From Leucosporidium creatinivorum (taxonomy: Eukaryota; Basidiomycota; Microbotryomycetes; Leucosporidiales; Leucosporidiaceae), in contig BCKL01000017.1 in NCBI GenBank assembly GCA_001600635.1, forward strand, positions 62,001 through 126,000: a DNA stretch of 64,000 nucleotides, in the 5' to 3' direction. Positions 35,701 through 44,986 of this stretch are shown here, piece by piece (position 1 is the first letter of the stretch; the number at the start of each line of letters is the position of its first letter). The notes under the pieces were generated by a model. It made no database searches and was not told the origin of the DNA. It worked only from the letters and a program-made list of their open reading frames with translations. Made by a program: the position numbers and the translations under genes.

Positions 35701-35776
35701 CTCCTTGGGGAAGAGATGTCGGATCTTGGAGCGAGGGATGCCGTACTCCTCGGCAGCGTCTACGGCGGAGTAGCAC
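32756..35776 (-). pseudogene. Hybrid histidine kinase 2, tandem copy with stop codon at the H-box
   Basis: Twelve exons parallel kinase 1: 35445-35776, 35281-35380, 35079-35218, 34805-35007, 34363-34746, 34076-34303, 33873-34006, 33742-33808, 33327-33642, 33137-33267, 32918-33077, 32756-32850. Exons 2-8, 10 and 11 have the same lengths as in kinase 1; all junction phases match. PAS domains, ATPase motifs and receiver are present (ends KPVRARDLDLKIWEQL). Codon 34504-34506 is TAG where kinase 1 has TCG (Ser), directly before the catalytic His (SNM-stop-HEIRTPVAG). Translation would give only a PAS protein. The 5' end is unclear: the first exon has no start ATG and lacks the N-terminal PAS of kinase 1, beginning instead with AVDAAEEYGIPRSKIRHLF. 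No other lesion was seen, so the stop may be recent, an error, or read through. Confidence 0.8.
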
Positions 35777-36665
35777 CTTCAACACGATTTAACGATTATC
35801 ACGACCCTTACAGCGCTTCCCCTCCAATCTCGTTGAAGCCGTTCACGACGCGAGGCGGGAGATGTAGCTGAATTGGGCGGCCTGCCGTACATTTCGATGA
35901 GCTGATAAAAACTACAAGTTGATAAAACTATACGGAGGGCCAGTGAAACCTGCCCCTGCAGGGAAACTGTCCGCCCCGTGGTCAACGAGAGTAGCCGAGA
36001 CGAGAAGGGGAGCGAGACTGAGAAGGGGAGATGAGACCGAGCCAAGGGAGAGAGAGCCGAGAGGCGAAGGAAGTGTGAGATAAAGAGAGAAAAGAAGGGA
36101 AGGAGGGTGGGAAGTCAAAAACCGGCTCGATCTGAGAGATGGCGAGCGATTAGAGACGGTACAACAGGCCTAGGAGAATGAGCTGCGCGCACCTGAGAGA
36201 TGGCGAGCGAATACGAGTCCTTGATCAGGCTCGTGAGAGTCGACGGGCGACGATCTGCGACGAGGGAAAGGAAGTCGTGTGAGCTGGGCTCGGCTCGACT
36301 GAGAGGCTAGGAGCGCGCTGAAAGCTCACCTTTGCACTGTTGTGAAGGCGCGAAACAGGCAGAAAGAAAGTGCAGCGACCGAAACCAACGAGCGAGAGCT
36401 GTGGCGAAGGAGAGGGCGTCTAAGGTCAGCTCGAGCTCGCTCGGAGGCGGGCAAGAGGAGACGTACCTTGTCAAGGCAACTAGACTAGCTGCAGGATCCG
36501 ACGATGTCGACGAGAGGAGACGACGATGCGGACGGAGCTCAAAAGCTGTCGAGGGACGAGTTCGACTTGAGCTCCTCAACCTTGGCTCTCGGAGAACAAA
36601 GAACTCACTCGACACAAAGGCGCCGGCCTTGCGAGGGAACTTGTCTGAGAGGGAAGGTGGCGATC
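35777..36665. other. Unresolved region upstream of kinase 2
   Basis: About 890 bp. Minus-strand sequence has several convincing splice-like signals: GTGAGT at about 36605, CTGACCTTAG with a CCACAG end near 36400, and GTGCGC at about 36193. It also has an open stretch ending GRPIQLHLPPRVVNGFNEI at 35810-35913. These could be N-terminal exons of kinase 2 or a separate small gene. No combination gave a recognisable domain with a start codon, so I leave it unannotated. Confidence 0.35.
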
Positions 36666-38811
36666 ATGGCCGAGAGGCTGACTGATGTGATCGACTTGAT
36701 GAGGTACAGGCTGCAAAGGCAATGGCGCTGTCTTAGCTCGGAAGCCGGATGCGAGACGGGCTCGGCGATGGGAGAAGAAAGGGAAAAACCCGCCGGACTC
36801 GGAAGTCTCGCGGCGCGGGGGGAGAGAGGATGTAGGAGAGTAAAGCTCACTGAGTGCGATTGAACTCCTGCGCCAATTCCCTCGTGCCTCCTCCAAAGGC
36901 GAAGCCGATCACGTCCTTCCTACGACTCTTACGACCATTCCTCACGCTCAGGCGCACGAACCTCTAACGACAACGAACGACGACTCTCACAGCATCCCTA
37001 CGAGTACGAGCAGCACTATCAGCAAGCAGGATACCCCGACTCCCCTCCCATCGCCGCTTCTCGCTCCCTTTCCCCGCCGCGCTCGGGTTCGGCGCGCGAT
37101 TCGAACGCCCTGCCGGCCTTCTCTCGCTGGTCTCCTACATGGCAGTCGGGAGGATACAGCGGTGATGGGTGAGGTGTGTTCTGCGGACTAGTCAAGTACA
37201 CGAGCTGACCCGCGTCGACCTGAACAGCAAGGGCTACACAACCCACCGACCACCTCCCTCGGCGCTCGAAATGGAACCTCGCGATGCTCCTCCTCCGCAC
37301 CTCTACCCTCACCGTGCCGGCTCCGACGGGGGGCCTTCACATTCGACCGACGCAGACGACGAAGACGGCTCAGGCGGATGGGTGCCCGAAGCTCCCATCC
37401 GAAGCGAATGGCACGCAGCCGGCGGCGAGTATCGACATGGAGTAGGATACGACTCGCAGAAGGGTTCAACGAAGAGTGGGAAATGGTCGGAAGCCAAGAT
37501 TGCGGAGCGGATTAGGAAGCTGGAGAGGGAGTTCGGGAGCAGAGGAGCCGGAGAGGGAGATGGGCCGAACCGCTCGATTAAAAAACAACTCATCGCGGCC
37601 AAGGAGGAGAGGAGGAGGGAGAAGCATGAGCTGAGAGAGAGGAGCGGGGTTGATGGGAAGGGGAGGTTGGTGGTAATGGGTGCGAAGAAGCGAGCCGCGT
37701 TGAGATGGGCGCAAGGGCTCGGCGCGGTGATCGTTGGCGCTGCGAGTATCGGAGCGAGCTTTGTGAGTCGGCTGGTCTTTGAAAGAACCCTTCTCCATGC
37801 AATCCGCTTTTGCCGAGATGACAAAAGCTGACGTCCCTCTCCCTCTCCCTCTAGCTCACCAAACCCCTCACCGACCCACCGCCGAAAGGCTCGATCCCGA
37901 TCTACCTCCTCTACCTCCTTCCCTTCCTCTCCCTCTCTCTCACGCTCTACCTCTTCGCCATCCGACCCTGCCTCCAATCCCGCCGCGCCGCCGCCACCGG
38001 TTCGGCTCCTCCCAACCAATTCGTCGTCCCTCTCATCCAAGGCGGCCCAGGTCATCCCGGCGCAGGAGGAGGAGGGTGCTGCTGTTTTGGTAGTCGGAAG
38101 GATCCTCGACGACCGAGAGGAAAGGGAGGGAAGCACTACCAGCCAGGCGGAGGAGGGACGACCGTCAACCTTCTTGTCGACCCTTCCAACTTTCCTGCCC
38201 TCTTCCAACAGCAGCCTACACCTCTCAACGGATCGGCAAGAGAACAAGAGAAGCGGAGGAAACAGCGTCGGCGCAAGAGGGGGCGTCAGAAGCTATTGGA
38301 GAAGGAGGGCCGCGTAGACGGCGAGGGCGAGGGCGAGCAAGGGCTCATCTCCTCCTCTTCTTCCACATCTTCCTCCGACTCGGGATCCTCGGACGCATGG
38401 TCAGCGGGGGGAGGCCCTCGCTCCAACGCTCGGAAAGGGATCCTCTCGGCGGTAGCGCTGGAAGGCAGGTGGAGGGAAGCGAGGAGTTGGTTGCGCAAAG
38501 TCGCTTGGTGGGATGCTGGAGCTGGAGGACTGTGGTTGGCGGTTGGTGTGTATGCAGTCGGATGGGGCAAGAAGTGTAGCCCAGGAGGCTATCAGGGATT
38601 TTGGTGAGTTCGCCCATCTCGGGGCCGAGCTCAGGCAGGCCTCCCCTTCTCAGTGCTACAGTACTGACGCTTGACCAACAGCAACTTCTACAACACTTCA
38701 CTCGCTTTTGCTATCCTCCTCTCCGTCTCCTTCCTCCTCTCCCTCACTTTCGACATCCTCGACCTTCGCCGAACCCGAGCTCCTCCTCGACTTCGGCAGC
38801 AGCGGGTGTGA
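36666..38811 (+). CDS. Unknown four-helix membrane protein
   Basis: Exons proposed: 36666-36703, 36899-37168, 37228-37762, 37855-38603, 38682-38811 (573 residues). The last four exons are well supported by phases and splice signals; the first exon is only phase-compatible. The N-terminal 240 residues are polar and disordered (SYDSYDHSSRSGARTSNDNE, later basic KLEREFGSRG and KKQLIAAKEERRREKHE). Then come a hydrophobic pair (GLGAVIVGAASIGASF; YLLYLLPFLSLSLTLYLFAI), a long Gly/Arg/Ser-rich loop with CCCFG, and a second pair (GGLWLAVGVYAVGW; SLAFAILLSVSFLLSLTFDI) before a short basic tail. I do not recognise a family. It is probably an integral membrane protein with both ends on the same side. 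Confidence 0.6.
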
Positions 38812-39251
38812 AGGAGGAGAGAGCTCGGACCGTCGTGGACAGTGTGATTTATATTGTGTGTTGCCTACCTTGATACACCCTCACGCTCTTTAAGCTTTGC
38901 CATGATTTGCGAGCGAATCGGGAGAAGGCGCCGTCTGCGAAGCGAGTAAGAATAGGAGAGCAAGGGTTGTATCGAGTTCCGACTGTGCTCCGAGCACCTT
39001 AAAAGTATCGCTGAGGGTCCCCCTGCTCTGCTACACGCTCTTGTCGCCTTCTTCAACAGCTCGCTTTTGCGGACTTCGACTCAGCGAAGCCCCGCCCTTC
39101 CTTTGCTTCCTCGATCTCACTCGACTTTCCTCAATTCGACTCGCCGATCTAGGAAACAGCAGCAAGTGACAGCTATCGACTACAGCACCCTCTGCAACTT
39201 TCCCGCTCCTCTGCACCTCGTCAATTAAGCCCGAGAGCCGTCTCAGCTAAG
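38812..39251. other. Intergenic: promoter of the Zn2Cys6 factor
   Basis: About 440 bp; no supported exon. It includes the 3' flank of the membrane protein gene and the promoter of the transcription factor. Confidence 0.5.
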
Positions 39252-42200
39252 ATGGAGCCAGCTTCAGGCAAGGCTCGGCCAGGTAGGAGTCGTGCTGCTT
39301 GTTCTCAGTGTCGGGCGGTCAAGCAGGTAAGCTGAATTCTCTGCTGTGTATTCTCTTGTCTACTTGTTGGTGTGAAAGAGATGAGTTGGTCGCCATCGGC
39401 TGTTGATTGCTCGGGCGTGAAAGGGAGCGAGTCTCGTCGGTCTTGCAGGATAGCAGAGATCGGTTCGGGCTTGCCGAGCTGTACGGTTGAACCACCGACG
39501 ACGAATGGTGTCCAAGCTCCTCCCATACAGCTCGCAGCGACCCGCCCTCTTGCTTAGCTGACCTCTGCGCTCTCCTCCTAGAAATGCGACGGTTCGACTC
39601 GCGGCGGGGACTGCAAGCGCTGCCAGATCTACGGACTCGCATGTGACTTTGAAGGAGTCGCTACTCAGCCACCTCGCTCGCATCCGTCGCCTGCCCCCGC
39701 CAACGCCGCTCCCTCCACCTCCGCCGCGCCTGCAGCTCCAGTCTCGGCGCCCAGCAGGCCTAGCAACTTTATACCACCTACTCTCAAGCAGACGGATCCG
39801 AGCGTAGCTGCAGCGTGAGCTTTATTCCTCTGTTGCCGCGGCCCAGCCGTCTTCGTCGAGTGCTGACTTATTCGCTCCCTATTTGCAGACTACGAGAGAT
39901 CACCGAGCGTCTCAGGCAGATCGAGACAGGCCTGGAAGCAGATCGTCGCCGCGTTGGCAGTCATCAACACTACACCTCGACCGGCCAACCTCAGCACTCC
40001 TTCCCTTCCGCCGAATCCTCCTCCCCCGGCTTCCGCTCCACCGCCGATGCCTACCGCTCGTTCTCTCAAAGCAACGCCTCCAACAATCACCACGTCGAGA
40101 TGCCCGCCGAGTCCAACCCTCTGCAAGTCCTCGAGGCGACGATTGAGAAGATTGAGGCGATGGGAGTCGGCGAGAGTCCGCCGGATTGGAGGGGCGAAGG
40201 GGAGGGTCAAGATGGCCAGGAATCCAAAGAGAAGGAGCCTGCTGGTCCTGCGCCGCCAGATGCTATCATACGCAACCTGGTCTCGTTCGCCGACTGCGAG
40301 GCGGCGTTCGCTTTGTGAGTCGGCTGTCTGCTGACTGCTGACCGCGCCTCAGGTCTGAGTGCGCCACACGAACTGAACGCTGACTCTCCGTTACTGCTAC
40401 AGCTTTCACGAGCGTATCCAGCCGTGGATCTCGATCATGGGCAATCCCGACGACCGAGTACCGCTCCTCGTCCAAGCTCGCTCTCCCTTCCTCTTCCACT
40501 GCATCCTCCTCGTCACCAACTACTACAACACCTCGACCTCAGATCGAGCACGGGAGGTGTACCGCGGCCTCACCGAGATCGTCAACACGCTGCTCGCATG
40601 GCAGATCCTTGCGCCCGACCCAGCGCAGACGACGACTGATCTGGTGAGGGGATTGGTCCTCCTGCTCTACTACAAGCCAGTGCAGCATACCGCTCTGCAG
40701 GCCCGCGGCATCATCGAGCCAGGCCGAGTCGTCCATCTCTCCAAGGTCAACGCCCTCTCGTCGATGATGCTCCACGGTTCGTCACTTTCGCCTGCTAACT
40801 GGCGGCGCTGGCTGACGTCCCACTCTTCTGTAGGCCTCATCCACCGCACTGCCGAGCTCGTCGGTCTCCCTCGCGCCCCCGACAACTTCCTCGCCGCCGT
40901 GACTTCGCCTACCCCTCCGACAACCCAGATCCTCTCCGACCTCCGCGTCCACTACTGGCTCTGCATCGCCGACATCCATGGCTCCCTGCAGTCTGGTCGC
41001 GCCTCCGCGACCGACCCTACGCCAGCCCTGCAGACGACCAGGCTCTTCTCTTCGCTCAAGCAGCAGCTCTCGGATCCGAGGAGAGCGGCGATGCTGGAAC
41101 TGTACGCCATCGTGCGCACGCCCAAGGGCGCCAAGAACGCGACCAAGATCCGTTTGGACAACTTGGTCAAGATCAATGAGGAGCTTGATGCGTGGGAGGA
41201 GTACTGGACGCCGATTCTTGCAGGTGAGCTCGGCGTAGGTTGACGTGCAGCGGACGGAGCTGACTCGGCCTCGCTTACAGAGTCGCAAGTCAACGGAGAT
41301 CCTCTGGCGTACAGCGTCGTTTCCAACTTCCTTCAATTTGTCGTAAGTCGTCGACGCGGATCGTCGTTGCCGAGCCTCCCTGACCAGAGACTTTGCTCTC
41401 CGCAGACCTTCACCGTCAACTCTTCGGTCTTCACAAGATGGACGATCGAGCGTCAGAAGTCCCTCGACGAAGGTGGAATCGGACGACCGAAGCTGAGCGA
41501 GCAGGACTGGACTCGTGCGTATCGCGCCCTCTCTGTCGCCGAGCCGGAACTCACCACGCACATCTTCCACCAGACCTCCAACGAGCGATTGACGCCGCGC
41601 AAAAGACCATTTTCGCCGTCTCAGTGGAATCAACAGCCGACCAGACGCCGTTGCGAGGGACGAGGTGGCCCGAGAACGTCACTCCCTACAACCGCCCGCC
41701 GCTCACGCTCGACATGAAGACCGTCGAGGACTACCGCACAGCGCTCGACACTATGACGTGCATCGTGCGTTCAGAGGTTAGCTGCTTTCGGTCGAGCGTA
41801 CCGCTAATCCGCCTCCCTATGCAGAGCTTCATCTCAGCCCTCATCTTCCTCGTTCGCACTACTTCAGCAGGCATCTCCTCCTGCGAGATCCAATGCAAGA
41901 GGATTGACTACGAGTCTGGAGCCGGCATCCACGTCCCTGCACCTCTCCGCGACGGTAGCAAGCTCCCTCGCCTTCTCGAGCTCGGCGCTCAGTTTCTCTT
42001 CGCCGTTGCGCCGAATCGCCACCACCCCGCTCGCAAGCACTCAGTCCTGCTGCAGATGATTCGCGAGGCTGGATTGGGAGCCGAGACTCCTCACTCTGGC
42101 GGGTCGGGCACCACTCCCTCCACCGTGGACCTCACCTCCGCCGCTCCTCGCCTTCCTCCCGCGTCGGCTCCCCTGCCGCCGCTTCCCACGCTCCCATCCC

Positions 42201-42579
42201 AGTCTCAAACGGTTCCTCGTCGTCAAGATTCGAATGGAGATGGTTCTCCCGGCGACTCGTGGATGTGGAGTGCCGGAGCAGGGCTGCCCGTTTCGCTCGA
42301 CGGCGGCTCGTTGCTCATCCCTTCGGCGCCGGAGGGTCAAAATGGCGAGCAAGGGACCTCTTCCATGGCAAGCGTCCTCTCTTCGGGTGACAATCCCTTC
42401 TTCGGCAACTTCTGTGAGTGATTTGCGACTCGTTTCGGCGACCGACTTGAGCTGATCCGCTCCCGCTTGCTCCAGACTCAACGCAAGCGAGCGAGATTCC
42501 TGGATTGACGGACGACTTGGGCTTCTCGGCGATGTTGGATCCGATGGACTGGGGCATGGAGTCGGGAACAGTTTGGTGA
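39252..42579 (+). CDS. Zn2Cys6 transcription factor with fungal-specific domain (one apparent frameshift)
   Basis: Nine exons: 39252-39326, 39582-39814, 39889-40314, 40403-40776, 40834-41223, 41281-41342, 41406-41764, 41825-42413, 42476-42579 (about 870 residues if read in frame). The binuclear zinc cluster is split by the 255-nt first intron: CSQCRAVKQ then KCDG, followed by DCKRCQIYGLACDF. A short coiled coil follows (REITERLRQIETGLE). The middle homology region contains FHERIQPWISIMG, FLFHCILLVTNYY and LRVHYWLCIADIHGSL. Exon 7 is 359 nt and needs one more base: sequence reads HIFHQTSNE in one frame up to about 41585, then AIDAAQKTIFAVSVES in another. Other exons are intact, so error and recent mutation are both possible. 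The stop is TGA at 42577-42579; splicing at the overlapping GTGAGT donor would also make TGA. Probable nuclear regulator of unknown targets. Confidence 0.8.
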
Positions 42580-42944
42580 GTTCGCGCGCGACCTCGTCTT
42601 CGGCGCTCCCCAGCTGACTAACCTTCTCTTGCTTCCTACCAGAGATCGGCAGCTGATGACCTGTGGGCTGTTGTAACCCTCCCCGCGCAATTATCTAGCC
42701 TCAGAGCGTACACATAGAATCGTGCAGCCACTTCCGAAGCAGCCACTTCGTTCTGCTCGTCCGCGCCGAGCGCCCAGCACCGGTGCTTCTTGCTCCTTCG
42801 AGGAGACCTGCGACCCTCAAGACTCCGTTCGGATGCCCAAGAACTGTCTCTTGGTACCCACCAGCACTCTTTACGAAGCTATATCACACAACGCCCCATG
42901 CTTCTCGCGCCGAGCTCAGCAATCATGTTCGCCGAAGAACCGCC
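42580..42944. other. Intergenic, 3' flank of the Zn2Cys6 gene
   Basis: About 365 bp with a possible 3' UTR intron (CTGACTAACC branch, CTACCAG acceptor at 42642). No coding function recognised. Confidence 0.45.
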
Positions 42945-43157
42945 TTCGTTCGCTGGCTCTCGTGCTCAACAAAGTCGATGAGGTGCATGGACACGTTGCA
43001 GAGCACCTAATGGTGTGATGAATTGTCGCTCTCCTACTATCAACCATTGATTATCGGACTGTACCCGTCTCCGGAGCCCTACGAGTGATAGCGAAAGGAG
43101 GGCGTAAAGCCCGCTATTCGCCGCCTTAATGGTCGCCCTACGCGTAGGGGCATTCCT
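42945..43157 (+). repeat. Inverted dispersed repeat, copy A
   Basis: This about 210-bp block reappears in reverse complement at 59923-60143. The most conserved part (about 43031-43155) includes CTCCGGAGCCCTACGAG, a GAAAGGAGGGCGT(A/G)AAGC segment and the near-palindrome GCCCTACGCGTAGGGGC. Its ends contain CCCTACG/CGTAGGG as an inverted pair. An open stretch (LALVLNKVDEVHGHVAEHLM) is shared in related form with copy B. It does not match a transposon family I know. Confidence 0.7.
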
Positions 43158-43647
43158 GTACATCTAGAGTACCCCTTCCGAGCTCCCTATCTCCATAGCA
43201 CCGTCAAACTCGCTGCTTCCTCTCCCCTTCGGCGTTCGCCCAGCTCCCCTCTGAACGCTCTACTGGACGTCGACACGTCTCTCAGGCTTGGCTAAACGCC
43301 GCATCTATCTCCTCAGGAGCCCTTTAGATCAGCCTGGAGGTCCATCCCACCACAGAAAGCTCGGCTTCGGCTGCCGCTCCGAGCCTGGCAAAGAAAGGAG
43401 GCTGCGCTCGTCGCTGCTCTAGGTAGAGCAGGTGGACTCGGATACTATCTACAGAATGTCTGGAAATGCTCTGAACGCACGCTCACGACCTCGAGAGGCT
43501 GAGCGGGCCAGCGAGGGTGGGGGAGCGACGGCGCGCTTGCCGACCCGCCTCTCTCGCTCCTCCCACAACCTCGTCGTCTCTCGCCAAAGCAGCAGAAGGC
43601 CACCACCGATCCTTCACAACTACTGCACCCTTCCCGGAACATCCAAA
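43158..43647. other. Intergenic: promoter of 2-hydroxyacid dehydrogenase
   Basis: About 490 bp. Upstream in-frame sequence exists from 43456 (ATG) to the chosen start but looks low-complexity. Confidence 0.45.
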
Positions 43648-44831
43648 ATGACCGCCAACGGCAGCAGCAAGAAGCAGCTCGTGATCCTAGAGCTCGAGGG
43701 GCTTTCCCCGGACGACACGGTGGAGCAACGCATCTGGGACCAAGCGCCGCACGACTACGACATCAAGTTCATCCGTGCCAACCTCTCTCCCGGCGGAGAC
43801 GGCGAGACGAAACCCATCTCGAGCCTCAGCGACGAGCTGTGCGCTTCCGTCGACGGCCTCATGATCTTCCGCCATTATCTTACCAAGGAGGATATCGTAC
43901 GCTTTCCCAAGCTCAAGGTCTGCGTTCGCATGGGAGTCGGCTACGATCGCCTGGACCGAGCAGCGCTCGCCGAGCGCAATGTCGTCGTCGCGAATGTGCC
44001 AGACTACGGTACAAACGAGTGAGTAGCCCTGTGAGAACGTTTAAACATCGTACTGATCCCGCTGCTATCCCCAGAATCGCCGACCACGCCCTCGCGCTCG
44101 CTTTGTCCCTCAGAAGAGGGATCCTCCTTCATCACGAGCTGCAACGGGCCTCCCCTCCCGCACCCTGGCAGCCTGCCTACTCGCCTCTGGTCGCTCGTAT
44201 TCAAGGAGCTACCTTTGGGATCCTCGGACTCGGTCGTATCGGCATGGCTGTAGCCCTGCGAGCGAAAGCTTTCGGATGGTGAGCTCGGCGCTCGGTGTTG
44301 TCCTTTCTAGGGCTTTACTGACGCTCTACCTGCAGGAACGTCATCTTCTTCGACCCCTACACCCCGAATGGAGTAGACAAGGCTCTCCAAATCACTCGAG
44401 TGCGCTCTGTAGAGCAGCTCTTCTGCGAGTCGACCATCCTCTCGATTCATTGTCCGAATTCGAAGTCGACGCGCAACATGGTCTCCTCCTCCCTCCTCGA
44501 CCTCCTCCCTCCCGGCGCCATCCTGGTCAATACGGCGCGAGGAGAGATCGTCGACCTCGATGCAGTTGAGCAGGCTCTTAAAAGCGGAAAGCTCGCAGGA
44601 GCAGGCCTCGACGTCCTTCCCCTGGAGCCCATTCCCGAGCCAGCGCCGAGTCTCATAGAGGCGTACAGGAAGAAGGAGGCTTGGTTGGAGGGCAGGGTCG
44701 TCATTACTCCCCACAACGCCTTTTTCTCGCCTTCGAGCTTCGAGGACATCCGGACCAACTCGGCGCAGACGATGAGGGACGTGTTAATTGATGGGCTCAG
44801 GACAAATGTGATTCACCCGGATGACGAGTAG
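43648..44831 (+). CDS. D-isomer-specific 2-hydroxyacid dehydrogenase (CtBP-like)
   Basis: Three exons: 43648-44018, 44075-44278, 44336-44831 (356 residues). The Rossmann cofactor loop GILGLGRIGMAVALRAKAFG is followed by the acidic cofactor selector in NVIFFDPY. Catalytic residues are in the usual places: Arg in NTARGEIVD, Glu in LDVLPLEPIPE and His in VVITPHNAFFS. The N-terminal catalytic half contains VDGLMIFRHYLTKEDI and VRMGVGYDRLDRAAL. The overall layout is closest to the CtBP/C-terminal-binding-protein branch. It should use NAD(H) with a small 2-oxo/2-hydroxy acid; the substrate is unknown. An in-frame ATG at 43456 would add 64 low-complexity residues and is judged less likely. Confidence 0.82.
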
Positions 44832-44986
44832 TCGTTGTACTAGTGCAAGAAACCGATATGATGCACCTCGAGCTGAGAAGAAGGAGCGTCGAGCTCGGTG
44901 CTCATCTCTTTGCCGAACGCGCTCAACTCTCGCTCGGCCTCCGAAATAGCTTAACGACGTCTCCTTGTACCTCATCACACAGCATC

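Noticed and set aside
42945-43157. Treating the inverted repeat as a known DNA transposon
   Set aside because: Only two copies are in view, no transposase is present and target-site duplications could not be identified.
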